A stretch of 64,000 nt of DNA, taken from contig NZ_CP043761.1 in assembly GCF_008386395.1 (NCBI RefSeq), positions 930,001-994,000 on the forward strand. Direction: 5' to 3'. A program made the translations under genes and the position numbers. The notes below the pieces were generated by a model. The model saw nothing but the letters and a program-made list of their open reading frames with translations. It was not told the origin of the DNA and did no database searches. Positions within the stretch are counted from its first letter, which is position 1; the number at the start of each line of letters is the position of its first letter. Source of the DNA: Paenibacillus sp. 37 (GTDB taxonomy: Bacteria > Bacillota > Bacilli > Paenibacillales > Paenibacillaceae). This document shows positions 1 through 8,205 of the stretch, piece by piece.

Positions 1-64
1 AAATTGCACAGTTTTGTTGTGAATATGCTTAGATTGAGACTATTTTACTGCGTACAATGGAATA

Positions 65-80
65 AGTAAAGCGTTTACAA
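65..80. promoter_or_regulatory. cre-like (CcpA/LacI-family) operator
   Basis: The bottom strand reads TTGTAAACGCTTTACT, which matches the loose cre consensus WTGNAANCGNWNNCWW at all but one fixed position. It lies about 60 bp upstream of the GH105 start, where catabolite repression of a sugar-degradation operon would act. A LacI-family regulator other than CcpA could also use it. Confidence 0.5.
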
Positions 81-142
81 AAATGGACGGACACCTCTCA
101 GGGTGCACTTGGGGGCGTGTGCGCAGGGAGAGGGGAATAACA

Positions 143-1162
143 ATGCTTCAAGTGAAATATGACAGAGAACAGATTCTGCACGTAATCGAGAACGTTACCA
201 AGAAAACACTGGATATGGATCTGACATGGGATTGGCCCGGCGGTGTGGCGTATTACGGTGTATCCAGAGCCTATCAGACGACAGGCAACCAAGAAATACT
301 GGACAGGCTGGTGAAATGGGCGGACGAATATATCGAGCTGGGTCTGCCAAGTTGGACTGTAAATACATGTGCCATGGGTCATGTGCTCATCACTTTATAT
401 GAAGAAACCGGGGATCAGAAATATTGGGATATTGTTCTCAGCAAAGTCGATTATCTCCAGAATCATGCGCTTCGCTTTGGAGACAACGTGCTTCAGCATA
501 CAGTATCCGTTTCCAATGATTTTCCGGAACAGGCTTGGGCGGATACCTTGTTTATGGCGGCATTTTTCCTGCTCCGTGTAGGTAGCAAATTAAAAGACGA
601 AGCCATGATCCAGGATGCGCTGAATCAGTATTACTGGCATATCAAATACCTGCAAGATCCGAGCAGCAGTCTGTGGTATCACGGTTATAACCATATCAAC
701 AAGGACCACATGTCCGGATTTTACTGGGGAAGAGCGAACGCTTGGGGAGCCTATACCATGTCTCAGGTGAAACCGCAATTGAACGACTGGTACTTGTATC
801 CGCAATGTATGGATGTAGAGTGTGCCCTTCGCGATCAGTTGGCGGCTCTCAAGCTGGTGCAGACCGAGAACGGCTTGTGGCGTACGGTTTTGGATGACGA
901 AGAATCGTATGAAGAGGTGTCGGCTTCCGCGGGTATTGCAGCAGCCATGATCAATAACGGTAATCCACTGCATACGAAATATGTGCAAAAAGCACTGGAA
1001 GGTATCCTGAACAACATTAGCGAAGATGGGCGTGTGCTTGGTGTATCTGGCGGTACGGCGGTAATGAAGGATCGGGATGGCTATCGCAATATTCCAAAAG
1101 ACTGGATTCAGGGCTGGGGTCAGGGCCTGGCTCTCGCTTTTCTGTCCGATATGTTGAGATAG
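143..1162 (+). CDS. GH105-type unsaturated rhamnogalacturonyl hydrolase
   Basis: About 339 residues with the alpha/alpha-barrel pattern of GH88/GH105 proteins: a WDWPGGVAYYG stretch near the N-terminus, a WADTLFMA motif carrying the expected catalytic Asp near the middle, and a WGRANAWG segment. The family removes the 4,5-unsaturated uronic acid left at the non-reducing end by pectate or rhamnogalacturonan lyases. There is no signal peptide, so it should act in the cytoplasm on imported oligosaccharides. I place the start at 143 because AGGGAGAGGGG lies just upstream; an in-frame ATG at 83 has no such site. The gene is followed after 13 bases by the GH112 phosphorylase and probably forms an operon with it. 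The exact substrate is inferred from the family. Confidence 0.85.
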   Translation: MLQVKYDREQILHVIENVTKKTLDMDLTWDWPGGVAYYGVSRAYQTTGNQEILDRLVKWADEYIELGLPSWTVNTCAMGHVLITLYEETGDQKYWDIVLSKVDYLQNHALRFGDNVLQHTVSVSNDFPEQAWADTLFMAAFFLLRVGSKLKDEAMIQDALNQYYWHIKYLQDPSSSLWYHGYNHINKDHMSGFYWGRANAWGAYTMSQVKPQLNDWYLYPQCMDVECALRDQLAALKLVQTENGLWRTVLDDEESYEEVSASAGIAAAMINNGNPLHTKYVQKALEGILNNISEDGRVLGVSGGTAVMKDRDGYRNIPKDWIQGWGQGLALAFLSDMLR

Positions 1163-1175
1163 GGAGGGAACCACA

Positions 1176-3356
1176 TTGTCCAAAACAACCAAAGGCTCCT
1201 TTACACTACCGGGAGAATCCGGTTATGAAGCACTGACGCTGGAACTTGCCGATCGCTGGGGTGCCGATGTAATCCGTGACAGTGACGGTACGAAATTGTC
1301 CGATGAGATTATCAATGCCGGATATGGCATCTATTCAACCATTTGCATTATTCGGGATCATAATGAGTGGGCATCCCGTAATCTGGATAAACTGCAGCAA
1401 TGTTTTCTCATTACGAATCCGAAGGTCGCTGTGCAAGATTATGTATCCATCTATCTGATGGAGGATTTCTTCGCTGAACAATTCAGGGTGAATGATTCCA
1501 AAGAAGCGTTTAAATATTGGCAAGTGTATGATCGAACGACTGGGGAAGAGGTACCTAGAGGACAGTGGAATTATGAAAGGGAATCAGGCAATGTTGTCAT
1601 TACTGGTGTTGCTCCTTGGCATAAATACACGGTGAGTTTCATGGTCTATCGGATCTGGGAAGAGATCTCCATGTACAATCATACGACGAATAATTGGGAT
1701 AAAGAGCATCTGATGCAGATTGACCCGATCTATACGGAAACGCAATCGTATCTACTAGATTGGATGGAAAATTGGTGCCAAAACCATCCGGAAACAACGG
1801 TTGTACGTTTTACATCGCTATTTTATAATTTCGCCTGGATCTGGGGCAGTGATGAACGGAATCGCCATCTGTTCTCGGATTGGGGTTCCTATGATTTTAC
1901 GGTAAGTTCGAGAGCCTTGGATCTGTTCGCTCAGAAATATGGGTACTCACTCTCAGCCGAGGACTTTGTGAATGGTGGTAAATATCAGGTCACTCATATG
2001 CCTGCGGATCAGCGCAAACTGGACTGGATGGCATTTATCAATGATTTTGTCATTGAATTCGGTAAGAAATTAATTGATATGGTGCACAAACATAACAAGC
2101 TGGCGTATGTCTTCTATGATGACAGCTGGGTGGGAATGGAGCCGTACAATGATCGCTTTCAGGAGTTTGGATTCGACGGCATGATCAAATGTGTGTTCTC
2201 CGGTTACGAGGCTAGAATGTGCTCAGGCGTTAAGGCTGATATCCATGAGATTCGATTGCATCCCTACTTGTTCCCGGTTGGCTTAGGCGGACTTCCAACC
2301 TTCAAGGAGGGAGGAGATCCTACCCTGGATGCGAAGAAATATTGGATTAATATCCGGCGTGCGCTGCTGCGTGAGTCGATTGACCGGATTGGATTGGGTG
2401 GATATTTGCATCTGGTTGAGCCTTACCCGGACTTTGTGGATTATATCGAGAAGATTGCCCATGAATTCAGGGAAATGAAAGAGCTGCATCAGGCTGGAAA
2501 GCCTTATCAGATCAAGACAAAGGTAGCCGTGCTGCATAGCTGGGGCAAGTTAAGATCGTGGACCTTGTCCGGTCATTTTCATGAAACACATATGCATGAT
2601 CTGATTCATGTGAATGAGGCCTTAGCCGGGTTGCCTGTTGACGTGCAGTTTATTGATTTTGATGATATTGGTCAGGGCGCGTTGAAGGATGTAGATGTCG
2701 TCATCAATGCCGGCTCTGCAGGTTCAGCATGGAGCGGTGGAGAGCATTGGAGTGACCACAAGTCTGTGGACTTATTGACCCAATGGGTGTATGAGGGTGG
2801 TACCTTTATTGGCATTAACCAGCCTTCGGCAATGGATGGGTACGACAGCTATTTTAGAATGGCCCACGTGCTTGGGGTGGATGAGGATACAGGCGCCAGA
2901 GTTGTCCATGGAAAATGGTCGTATGAGGTTAGTGATGAGTATGGTTTGGTGCCTGAGGGGGCTAGCATACTTCCGAAAAATAACATTTATCTTACTGATG
3001 GATCAGCAGCTGTAGTGAGTGAAACGGATGGTCAGATCACACTGTCCACACATGCTTTTGGAAAAGGAAAAGGGATCTACCTGCCTTCCTTCGAATTCAG
3101 CTGGGCAAATACAAGACTACTTCTGAATTTGATTCGATTTGCGGGCAATGAATTCCATGAAACAAAGTACATCACGGATAACTTGTACACCGAGTGCGCC
3201 TACTACCCTGAGAGCAACATATTGGTTGTGATCAATAATAGCGATCAGGTTCAGTCCACGACGATCCATACAGAGCATGGAAAACAGACCGTGGAATTGG
3301 AGCCGTATGATACGGTGATCACCAAAATTGGTTTAACAAAATCGGTATCCCCATAG
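1176..3356 (+). CDS. GH112 beta-galactoside phosphorylase (probable galactosyl-rhamnose type)
   Basis: The 726-residue protein has the usual length and sequence character of GH112. A YDDSWVGMEPY motif carries Asp315/Asp316, where the family's general acid is expected (Asp313 in the bifidobacterial lacto-N-biose phosphorylase). GH112 enzymes phosphorolyse a beta-galactosyl bond to alpha-galactose 1-phosphate plus a free sugar; the family contains N-acetylhexosamine-specific and L-rhamnose-specific members. Coupling to a GH105 unsaturated-uronyl hydrolase favours galactosyl-beta-1,4-rhamnose, a rhamnogalacturonan I side-chain product, over host glycans. That choice is inference. The start is TTG, with AGGGAGGGAA five bases upstream. 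No signal peptide is visible, as expected for an enzyme that saves ATP by working intracellularly. Confidence 0.85.
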   Translation: MSKTTKGSFTLPGESGYEALTLELADRWGADVIRDSDGTKLSDEIINAGYGIYSTICIIRDHNEWASRNLDKLQQCFLITNPKVAVQDYVSIYLMEDFFAEQFRVNDSKEAFKYWQVYDRTTGEEVPRGQWNYERESGNVVITGVAPWHKYTVSFMVYRIWEEISMYNHTTNNWDKEHLMQIDPIYTETQSYLLDWMENWCQNHPETTVVRFTSLFYNFAWIWGSDERNRHLFSDWGSYDFTVSSRALDLFAQKYGYSLSAEDFVNGGKYQVTHMPADQRKLDWMAFINDFVIEFGKKLIDMVHKHNKLAYVFYDDSWVGMEPYNDRFQEFGFDGMIKCVFSGYEARMCSGVKADIHEIRLHPYLFPVGLGGLPTFKEGGDPTLDAKKYWINIRRALLRESIDRIGLGGYLHLVEPYPDFVDYIEKIAHEFREMKELHQAGKPYQIKTKVAVLHSWGKLRSWTLSGHFHETHMHDLIHVNEALAGLPVDVQFIDFDDIGQGALKDVDVVINAGSAGSAWSGGEHWSDHKSVDLLTQWVYEGGTFIGINQPSAMDGYDSYFRMAHVLGVDEDTGARVVHGKWSYEVSDEYGLVPEGASILPKNNIYLTDGSAAVVSETDGQITLSTHAFGKGKGIYLPSFEFSWANTRLLLNLIRFAGNEFHETKYITDNLYTECAYYPESNILVVINNSDQVQSTTIHTEHGKQTVELEPYDTVITKIGLTKSVSP

Positions 3357-3368
3357 AATGATGACTCG

Positions 3369-3410
3369 ATAGACCGTATTCCTTAACCAGGGAGCGGTCT
3401 ATTTTATTTA
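3369..3410 (+). terminator. Intrinsic terminator, ATAGACCG hairpin copy 1
   Basis: ATAGACCG (3369-3376) pairs with CGGTCTAT (3395-3402), with an inner CCTT/AGGG helix, followed by TTTATTT. It ends the GH105-GH112 transcript. Very similar hairpins occur at 40011 and 40381. Confidence 0.75.
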
Positions 3411-3506
3411 TGAGTTGAATCAATTTCATTAACGTATATATTGCGGATCTTACAGAATCCCCGAACGAGAAAGCCAAATTCTTTAGATGTGGGATGAAAG
3501 TGAGGT

Positions 3507-3546
3507 CGGATACGGAGTATCACTATTGTGATGCTTCAAGTATCCG
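3507..3546 (+). other. Nested hairpin in the IS left-end region
   Basis: CGGATAC (3507-3513) pairs with GTATCCG (3540-3546), and inside it ATCAC pairs with GTGAT. It lies between the left end and the tnpA promoter. It may be a leader structure or part of the transposon end; its function is not determined. Confidence 0.4.
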
Positions 3547-3575
3547 AAATGTCTGCCTTCTTAATTTTTTTAGTT

Positions 3576-3606
3576 TGTTTCAATTCATCTATTAAACTGA
3601 TACAAT
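3576..3606 (+). promoter_or_regulatory. Probable tnpA promoter
   Basis: An extended -10, TGATACAAT, ends at 3606, just before the tnpA start at 3613. The -35 is weak (TTTCAA at 3578-3583, 17-base spacer). The leader would be very short, which fits low transposase expression. Confidence 0.4.
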
Positions 3607-3612
3607 ATAGAT

Positions 3613-4011
3613 ATGAATGAATATAGAAGAACAAACACAACCGTATCTTTGTTGAACTATCATTTTGTGTTCTGCCCACGATACAGAAGAAAGATATTTC
3701 TCAAATTAGAGGTAGAACAGCGCTTCAAGGAACTGGTGCATGAGGTATGTGCAGAGCTTAAAATTGTGATTGTTGCCATGGAGTGCGACAAAGACCATAC
3801 ACATATGTTTCTCAATGCACTTCCAACATTAAGCCCTGCTGATATCATGGCAAAAATAAAAGGAGTCACATCAAAAAAACTACGAGAAGAGTTTCCACAC
3901 CTTCTGCATTTGCCCAGTTTGTGGACACGTTCCTATTTTGTTTCTACCGCTGGAAATGTATCAAGTGAGACCATCAAGCGTTATGTTGAACAACAAAAGA
4001 CAAGGGGGTGA
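3613..4011 (+). CDS. tnpA: IS200-like Y1 transposase TnpA
   Basis: The 132-residue protein is full length for the family. It shows an opening RRTNTTVSLLNYHFVFCPRYRR stretch, the HUH metal site in the sequence DHTHMF, and a C-terminal helix IKRYVEQQ with the probable catalytic tyrosine. The enzyme cuts and rejoins single-stranded DNA at the hairpin ends through a 5'-phosphotyrosine intermediate. No frameshift or missing catalytic residue is seen, so it may be active. It is followed almost directly by tnpB, with an AAGGGGG ribosome binding site inside its last codons. Confidence 0.92.
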   Translation: MNEYRRTNTTVSLLNYHFVFCPRYRRKIFLKLEVEQRFKELVHEVCAELKIVIVAMECDKDHTHMFLNALPTLSPADIMAKIKGVTSKKLREEFPHLLHLPSLWTRSYFVSTAGNVSSETIKRYVEQQKTRG

Positions 4012-4016
4012 AGTAA

Positions 4017-5096
4017 CTGTCTCAGACCCTAACAGTTAAGGTAAAGCTGCTGCCGACTAAAGAGCAGATCCAACTATTGCAACAAAGTAGTCATGAATAT
4101 ATCCGAGTTGTTAATACACTCGTGGCCGAGATGGTAGAAGAAAAGAAAAGGTTGAAGAAGACAACAAAAGACATTCCTGCTAATCTACCAAGTGCAGTAA
4201 AAAATCAAGCGATTAAAGATGCGAATAGTGTCTTCTCTACCAAAGTTAAGAAAAGTAAATACGCAATCATACCGACCCTAAAGAAACCGATTTGCGTATG
4301 GAATAACCAAAACTATTTTCTTGACTTCACGCACATTTCCATTCCATTCATGGTAGAGGGAAAATCTAAGCGTTTAAAAATTCGTGCATTGTTCATCGAC
4401 AAGGACCATCGAAACGTTGACCTTTTGAAGCATAAACTTGGTACGCTCCGTGTCACGAAAAGCTCAGGTAAGTGGATAGCCCAAATTGCTGTCACCATGC
4501 CAATAACTGAAAAAACGGGTATGCGGATTTTGGGCGTTGATTTAGGGTTGAAAGTCCCTGCCGTAGCCATCACAGATAATGATCACGCTCGATTCTTTGG
4601 GAATGGGCGAGAAAACAAATACAAGAAACGGAAGTTTCGTAGTGTTCGTCAAAAACTAGGAAAACAAAAGAAAGTGAACGCTATTCGCAAGTTAAATGAT
4701 AAAGAACAACGATGGATGAAAGACAAAGACCACAAAGTCAGTCGTGAAATCGTTAATTTCGCAGTCGAAAATAAGACTTCTGTCATTCGCTTAGAGCAAC
4801 TAACGAATATTAGGCAGACGACAAGAACAAGTCGTAAAAACGAAAAGAATCTACACACATGGTCATTCTACCGTTTGGCACAATTCATTGAATACAAAGC
4901 AAACATAGCAGGGATCAAAGTGGAATATGTGAACCCTGCATATTCAAGTCAAACCTGTCCAGAATGTTCAAAAAAGAACAAGGCGCAAGATAGAAGATAT
5001 ACGTGCCCATGTGGATTCAAGAGACATCGTGATATCGTTGGGGCGATGAATATTCGCTACGCAACTGTGATTGGCGGTAACAGTCAATCAGCCTAA
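4017..5096 (+). CDS. tnpB: TnpB RNA-guided nuclease (IS605 orfB), apparent CTG start
   Basis: TnpB is the accessory protein of IS605 elements; characterised members are RNA-guided endonucleases that use a transcript of the transposon right end. Conserved RuvC acidic residues are present in GVDLG, in RLEQL and in RDIVGAMN. A four-cysteine zinc ribbon lies between the last two (CPEC then CPCG). The family N-terminus (SQTLTVKVKLLPTKEQ) is only recovered if translation begins at CTG 4017, eight bases after AAGGGGG and six bases after the tnpA stop; an in-frame TAA at 4014 excludes anything further upstream. A TTG at 4077 would drop about 20 conserved residues. The CTG start is inference from the reading frame. 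The protein is then 359 residues and looks intact. Confidence 0.9.
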   Translation: MSQTLTVKVKLLPTKEQIQLLQQSSHEYIRVVNTLVAEMVEEKKRLKKTTKDIPANLPSAVKNQAIKDANSVFSTKVKKSKYAIIPTLKKPICVWNNQNYFLDFTHISIPFMVEGKSKRLKIRALFIDKDHRNVDLLKHKLGTLRVTKSSGKWIAQIAVTMPITEKTGMRILGVDLGLKVPAVAITDNDHARFFGNGRENKYKKRKFRSVRQKLGKQKKVNAIRKLNDKEQRWMKDKDHKVSREIVNFAVENKTSVIRLEQLTNIRQTTRTSRKNEKNLHTWSFYRLAQFIEYKANIAGIKVEYVNPAYSSQTCPECSKKNKAQDRRYTCPCGFKRHRDIVGAMNIRYATVIGGNSQSA

Positions 5097-5242
5097 GATG
5101 CTATATGCACTGTCTTAGGAGGGGTAATGGCATACCCTAATCTTAGCATCTGTCCAAAGCAGAAATGAAATGAGGACGTTAAGCTTAGCTAAGAATCCCA
5201 ATCACTTTAGTGATCTTGCCCCTTTAGGGGTGGGAGTGTCAA
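5000..5242 (+). ncRNA. Candidate omegaRNA (right-end guide RNA)
   Basis: In TnpB elements the guide RNA covers the 3' end of tnpB and the right end, and its guide is the flanking DNA. Here 5097-5242 is non-coding and folds well. GATGCTA (5097 region) can pair with TAGCATC (5143 region) around a GGGGTA/TACCC inner helix; further on, ATCACTTTAGTGAT and CCCCTTTAGGGG hairpins are enclosed by TCCCA/TGGGA. The guide would start near 5243. The 5' boundary is a guess from the family. Confidence 0.5.
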
Positions 5243-5246
5243 TGTA

Positions 5247-5260
5247 TAGTGTTAACACTA
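5247..5260. repeat. 14-bp perfect palindrome
   Basis: TAGTGTTAACACTA is perfectly self-complementary. It lies directly after the IS right end and about 85 bp before the GNAT gene. It could be an operator for that gene or part of the transposon target; nothing in the sequence decides. Confidence 0.35.
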
Positions 5261-5344
5261 TTTAGTAGAATATTTAAATAAGGATAGGGATCATGAGCCC
5301 TAATATATTATTGTTTTCATCTTTTGAAAGGAGAGAATGCCCTA

Positions 5345-6193
5345 ATGTACAGTTATAAAATGTTGGACAAGATAAGTATGGAAACAATTCACGAGGCGTT
5401 TGTGGATGCGTTCTCCGACTACCAGGTTAAAATGGATTTGCCTTTTTGGAAGTTTCAACAGATGCTCCAACGAAGGGGTTATCACCCCGAAATATCTATG
5501 GGAGCCTTTAAGGATGAGAGAATGGTCGGATTTGTTATCAATGGACTTCGAAGCTGGAATGGAAAGACAACTGCATATGACCTTGGGACAGGCGTTGTAA
5601 AAGATTGCAGACGGCAAGGCATTACAAGCGATCTGCTCTTAAATATTCAAAAGCTGTTAAAAGAAAAAAATGTAGAGCAATATTTGCTGGAAGTCATCCA
5701 ATCCAACGAATCCGCAGTTCAGCTGTACAGTAAACAAAACTTCAAAATTCAAAGGGAATTTTCATGTTTCCAGTTGCAAAAAGATAAATTCATACCGCAA
5801 ACGACCTGCACGGTGGAATGTGTGGAGAGAATCGATGTGGAGCAGTTTAAGGAATTTTGGGATGTGGAGCCCTCCTGGCAAAATTCAATTGATTCCATCT
5901 ACGCTTTACCGGAAGCTTTTATCTATGTGGTTGCACGTCAGGATCACAGCATTGTTGGCTATGGCATTATAGATCAAAAAACAGGTGATGTTCCACAGCT
6001 TGCAGTGAACCAAAATTATCGGGCTAAAGGTATTGCAAGCAGCATCCTGACAGAGATGGTTCAACGCACAGAATCGCCTAGAATCAGTGTCCTCAATGTG
6101 GAGTCTCATCTGAAACCGATGCAAGATTTCCTCCTGGTCAAATCAGGTTTTGCATATCATGTGGGCCAGTACGAAATGCTCTTGAAATTATAA
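5345..6193 (+). CDS. Tandem GNAT-fold N-acetyltransferase
   Basis: The 282-residue protein appears to hold two GNAT domains. The first (about 1-135) has a DLGTGVVKDCRRQGI stretch, resembling the acetyl-CoA pyrophosphate loop RxxGI. The second (about 160-280) has QLAVNQNYRAKGIASSIL, a second such loop. Two-domain GNATs of this size are common in Paenibacillus, and their substrates are usually unknown. The start is ATG 5345, nine bases after AAAGGAGAG; a TTG 21 bases upstream overlaps that site. It is a single gene downstream of the insertion sequence. Confidence 0.75.
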   Translation: MYSYKMLDKISMETIHEAFVDAFSDYQVKMDLPFWKFQQMLQRRGYHPEISMGAFKDERMVGFVINGLRSWNGKTTAYDLGTGVVKDCRRQGITSDLLLNIQKLLKEKNVEQYLLEVIQSNESAVQLYSKQNFKIQREFSCFQLQKDKFIPQTTCTVECVERIDVEQFKEFWDVEPSWQNSIDSIYALPEAFIYVVARQDHSIVGYGIIDQKTGDVPQLAVNQNYRAKGIASSILTEMVQRTESPRISVLNVESHLKPMQDFLLVKSGFAYHVGQYEMLLKL

Positions 6194-6391
6194 CGTGATC
6201 GTCGTTTCGACTTAAGATCAGATCCGGTTCATACGAAAATATGTTGGTGTTAGTGTCTGTCTTGTTGGGCCAGTTGAACCGGAGGTTGATTAAAGGCTTC
6301 CCGGAAATCCTGGATTACAGTATCCAACCCATCCTGTACTCGTTATAATAATGTTGATATATGACATGGTTAGAGGAGACAAAGACATAAC

Positions 6392-8194
6392 ATGAGCCGA
6401 AAGACATACTGTAAGCGTATTCAGTTTCTGGATGATTGGAGTCTCAAAACCAAGTTGTACATATTGTTCATCTTTTGTGTGCTGGTCCCGGTCCTGGTCA
6501 CAAATACCGTGTTTTACCTAAGCATCAAAGGCAACATTGAAGAGAAGGAGCATAGCCGATTTAATGAAATGCAGCAAAGGATCAAGTTCAACCTGCGGAA
6601 CAGTATAGATAATAGCTTGTATGTGTCCAATTTTCTCTATACCGATGGAACGCTGAACCGGTTCATGGAGTACAAGTATCGCGATCAGGAAGACTATTAT
6701 TCTGCCTACTATGATATGCTTAGCAACAACAATCTGGTCAGGTACTATTACAGCTACCAGCAGGTGAATCAAATTACGTTTTATGTTGGCAATGATACCT
6801 TCGTCAATGGAGGAAACTTTATTAAGCTGGATGATGAGGTGAAGAAAAGCGATTGGTATCAAGCGCTGATGAACACAAGCGACCATATCATGATCTATTC
6901 GTATTTTGACAAACAACAGGCTGAGATGTCGCAAAGTCAGGGAGGACGCAAAGTAAGCATTATTCGTAAGCTGGATTACTTTGGGGAGCAGCAGGTTGAA
7001 AAGGTGTTAAAGGTTGATCTGGACTACGCTTTCATTAACAAATCGCTTAAAAATGAGGGAGCAAATGGGAAGGTGTATGTCGTTTCGGATGGCAGGGTCA
7101 TTTTCTCGAACGATTCAAAAATGAATCAGATGCGCAAGCCATTTAATCTGATTGCAAACAGTCCAATTGACCCTGTTCAATCCATGCAATCGATTCCCGT
7201 CGTATCCGAGGATTGGCAGATTGTCGTCAGCACGGAGAAATTGGACGTTCTGTCGGAGATTGTTAATTCCAAGCTTAATTTGACTTTACTAATCATTCTT
7301 AATCTGTTGGTGCCGACACTGCTAATCTGGTTGATATCCAGATCACTGGTCATCAGAGTTGATCGGATAGCGAAGCACCTGGATCAAGTGAAGCATGAGA
7401 AATTTGAGGTGATATCGGGACCTGTGGGCAAAGACGAGATCGGTAGCCTGACCCATAGTTATAACATGATGGTCATCAAGATCAAGAACCTGATTGAGAT
7501 TGTGTTTAAGGGTCAGGTGGAGCGGCAAGCCCTTGAGCTCTCCAAGAAGCAGGCGGAGCTGAAAGCCCTTCAGAGTCAGGTGAATCCCCATTTCATGTTC
7601 AACACGCTTGAAACGATCCGTATGAGGAGTTTGATCAAGGACGAACTTGAAACCTCCGATGTCATTCATAAACTGGCACTGCTGTTACGTCAGACGATCA
7701 ATTGGGGCGATGATCTGATTACAATCGCAGAGGAAATCCATTTTGTGGAGAGTTATCTGAGTATCCAGCAGTATCGCTTTGGTGAAAAGCTGCAATTTGC
7801 AATCCGGATCACAGACGAATCCATTACTGCCATGATGATACCTAAACTAACCGTTCTCACCTTTGTGGAGAATGCTTGTATCCATGGCATTGAGGGGACG
7901 TCGAATGATGGGGTCGTGGAGGTATTATTCGAAATTCGAAGTAATGAACTGTACATTTCCATTCGAGATACCGGAGTTGGTATGGATCAGGACAAGCTGG
8001 CCTCGCTCCGCAAAATGATGCAAGATCCGAGTATGGATCGGATGAGCGAGCTTAGCAGCATTGGTATGATGAATGCATATATTCGGCTGCGGATGTATTT
8101 TGATGATTTCGTTCAGGTGCACATATTCAGTGAAAAGGGGAAGGGAACAACGATTGGCATTCAAATTCCTCTTATGCAGGCATCCCAAGAATAA
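6392..8194 (+). CDS. YesM-type sensor histidine kinase
   Basis: The 600-residue membrane kinase has a transmembrane helix at about 22-45, an extracellular sensor region to about 295, a second helix (LTLLIILNLLVPTLLIWLI), a HAMP segment, a LytS/YesM-type H-box with His400 in VNPHFMFNT, and a C-terminal ATPase domain with FVENACIHGIE and GVGMD motifs. Kinases of this type sense sugars or sugar-binding proteins outside the cell and phosphorylate the adjacent AraC-type regulator. The next gene starts 11 bases downstream. Given the binding-protein, permease and GH43 genes that follow, its signal is probably a xylo- or arabino-oligosaccharide; that is inference. Confidence 0.9.
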   Translation: MSRKTYCKRIQFLDDWSLKTKLYILFIFCVLVPVLVTNTVFYLSIKGNIEEKEHSRFNEMQQRIKFNLRNSIDNSLYVSNFLYTDGTLNRFMEYKYRDQEDYYSAYYDMLSNNNLVRYYYSYQQVNQITFYVGNDTFVNGGNFIKLDDEVKKSDWYQALMNTSDHIMIYSYFDKQQAEMSQSQGGRKVSIIRKLDYFGEQQVEKVLKVDLDYAFINKSLKNEGANGKVYVVSDGRVIFSNDSKMNQMRKPFNLIANSPIDPVQSMQSIPVVSEDWQIVVSTEKLDVLSEIVNSKLNLTLLIILNLLVPTLLIWLISRSLVIRVDRIAKHLDQVKHEKFEVISGPVGKDEIGSLTHSYNMMVIKIKNLIEIVFKGQVERQALELSKKQAELKALQSQVNPHFMFNTLETIRMRSLIKDELETSDVIHKLALLLRQTINWGDDLITIAEEIHFVESYLSIQQYRFGEKLQFAIRITDESITAMMIPKLTVLTFVENACIHGIEGTSNDGVVEVLFEIRSNELYISIRDTGVGMDQDKLASLRKMMQDPSMDRMSELSSIGMMNAYIRLRMYFDDFVQVHIFSEKGKGTTIGIQIPLMQASQE

Positions 8195-8205
8195 GGAGCG
8201 AGGAT

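Larger units (their letters stand above)
3465..5245 (+). mobile_element. IS200/IS605-family insertion sequence with tnpA and tnpB
   Basis: The element holds an HUH transposase gene, a TnpB gene and imperfect subterminal hairpins. On the left, a CCAAATTC-TTTA-GATGTGG hairpin lies at about 3474-3492. On the right, ATCACTTTAGTGAT and CCCCTTTAGGGG hairpins lie at 5200-5230, followed by TGGGAGTGTCAA, a typical right end of this group. The exact ends, given here to within about 10-20 bases, cannot be fixed without an empty-site comparison. There are no terminal inverted repeats or target duplications, as expected for a Y1 transposase that excises single strands. It sits between the GH112 terminator and a GNAT gene and breaks nothing visible. 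Confidence 0.8.

Noticed and set aside
6223..6282. Inverted repeat TCCGGTTCA / TGAACCGGA taken as a terminator after the GNAT gene
   Set aside because: The loop is over 40 bases and there is no T tract; probably chance or an unassigned site.
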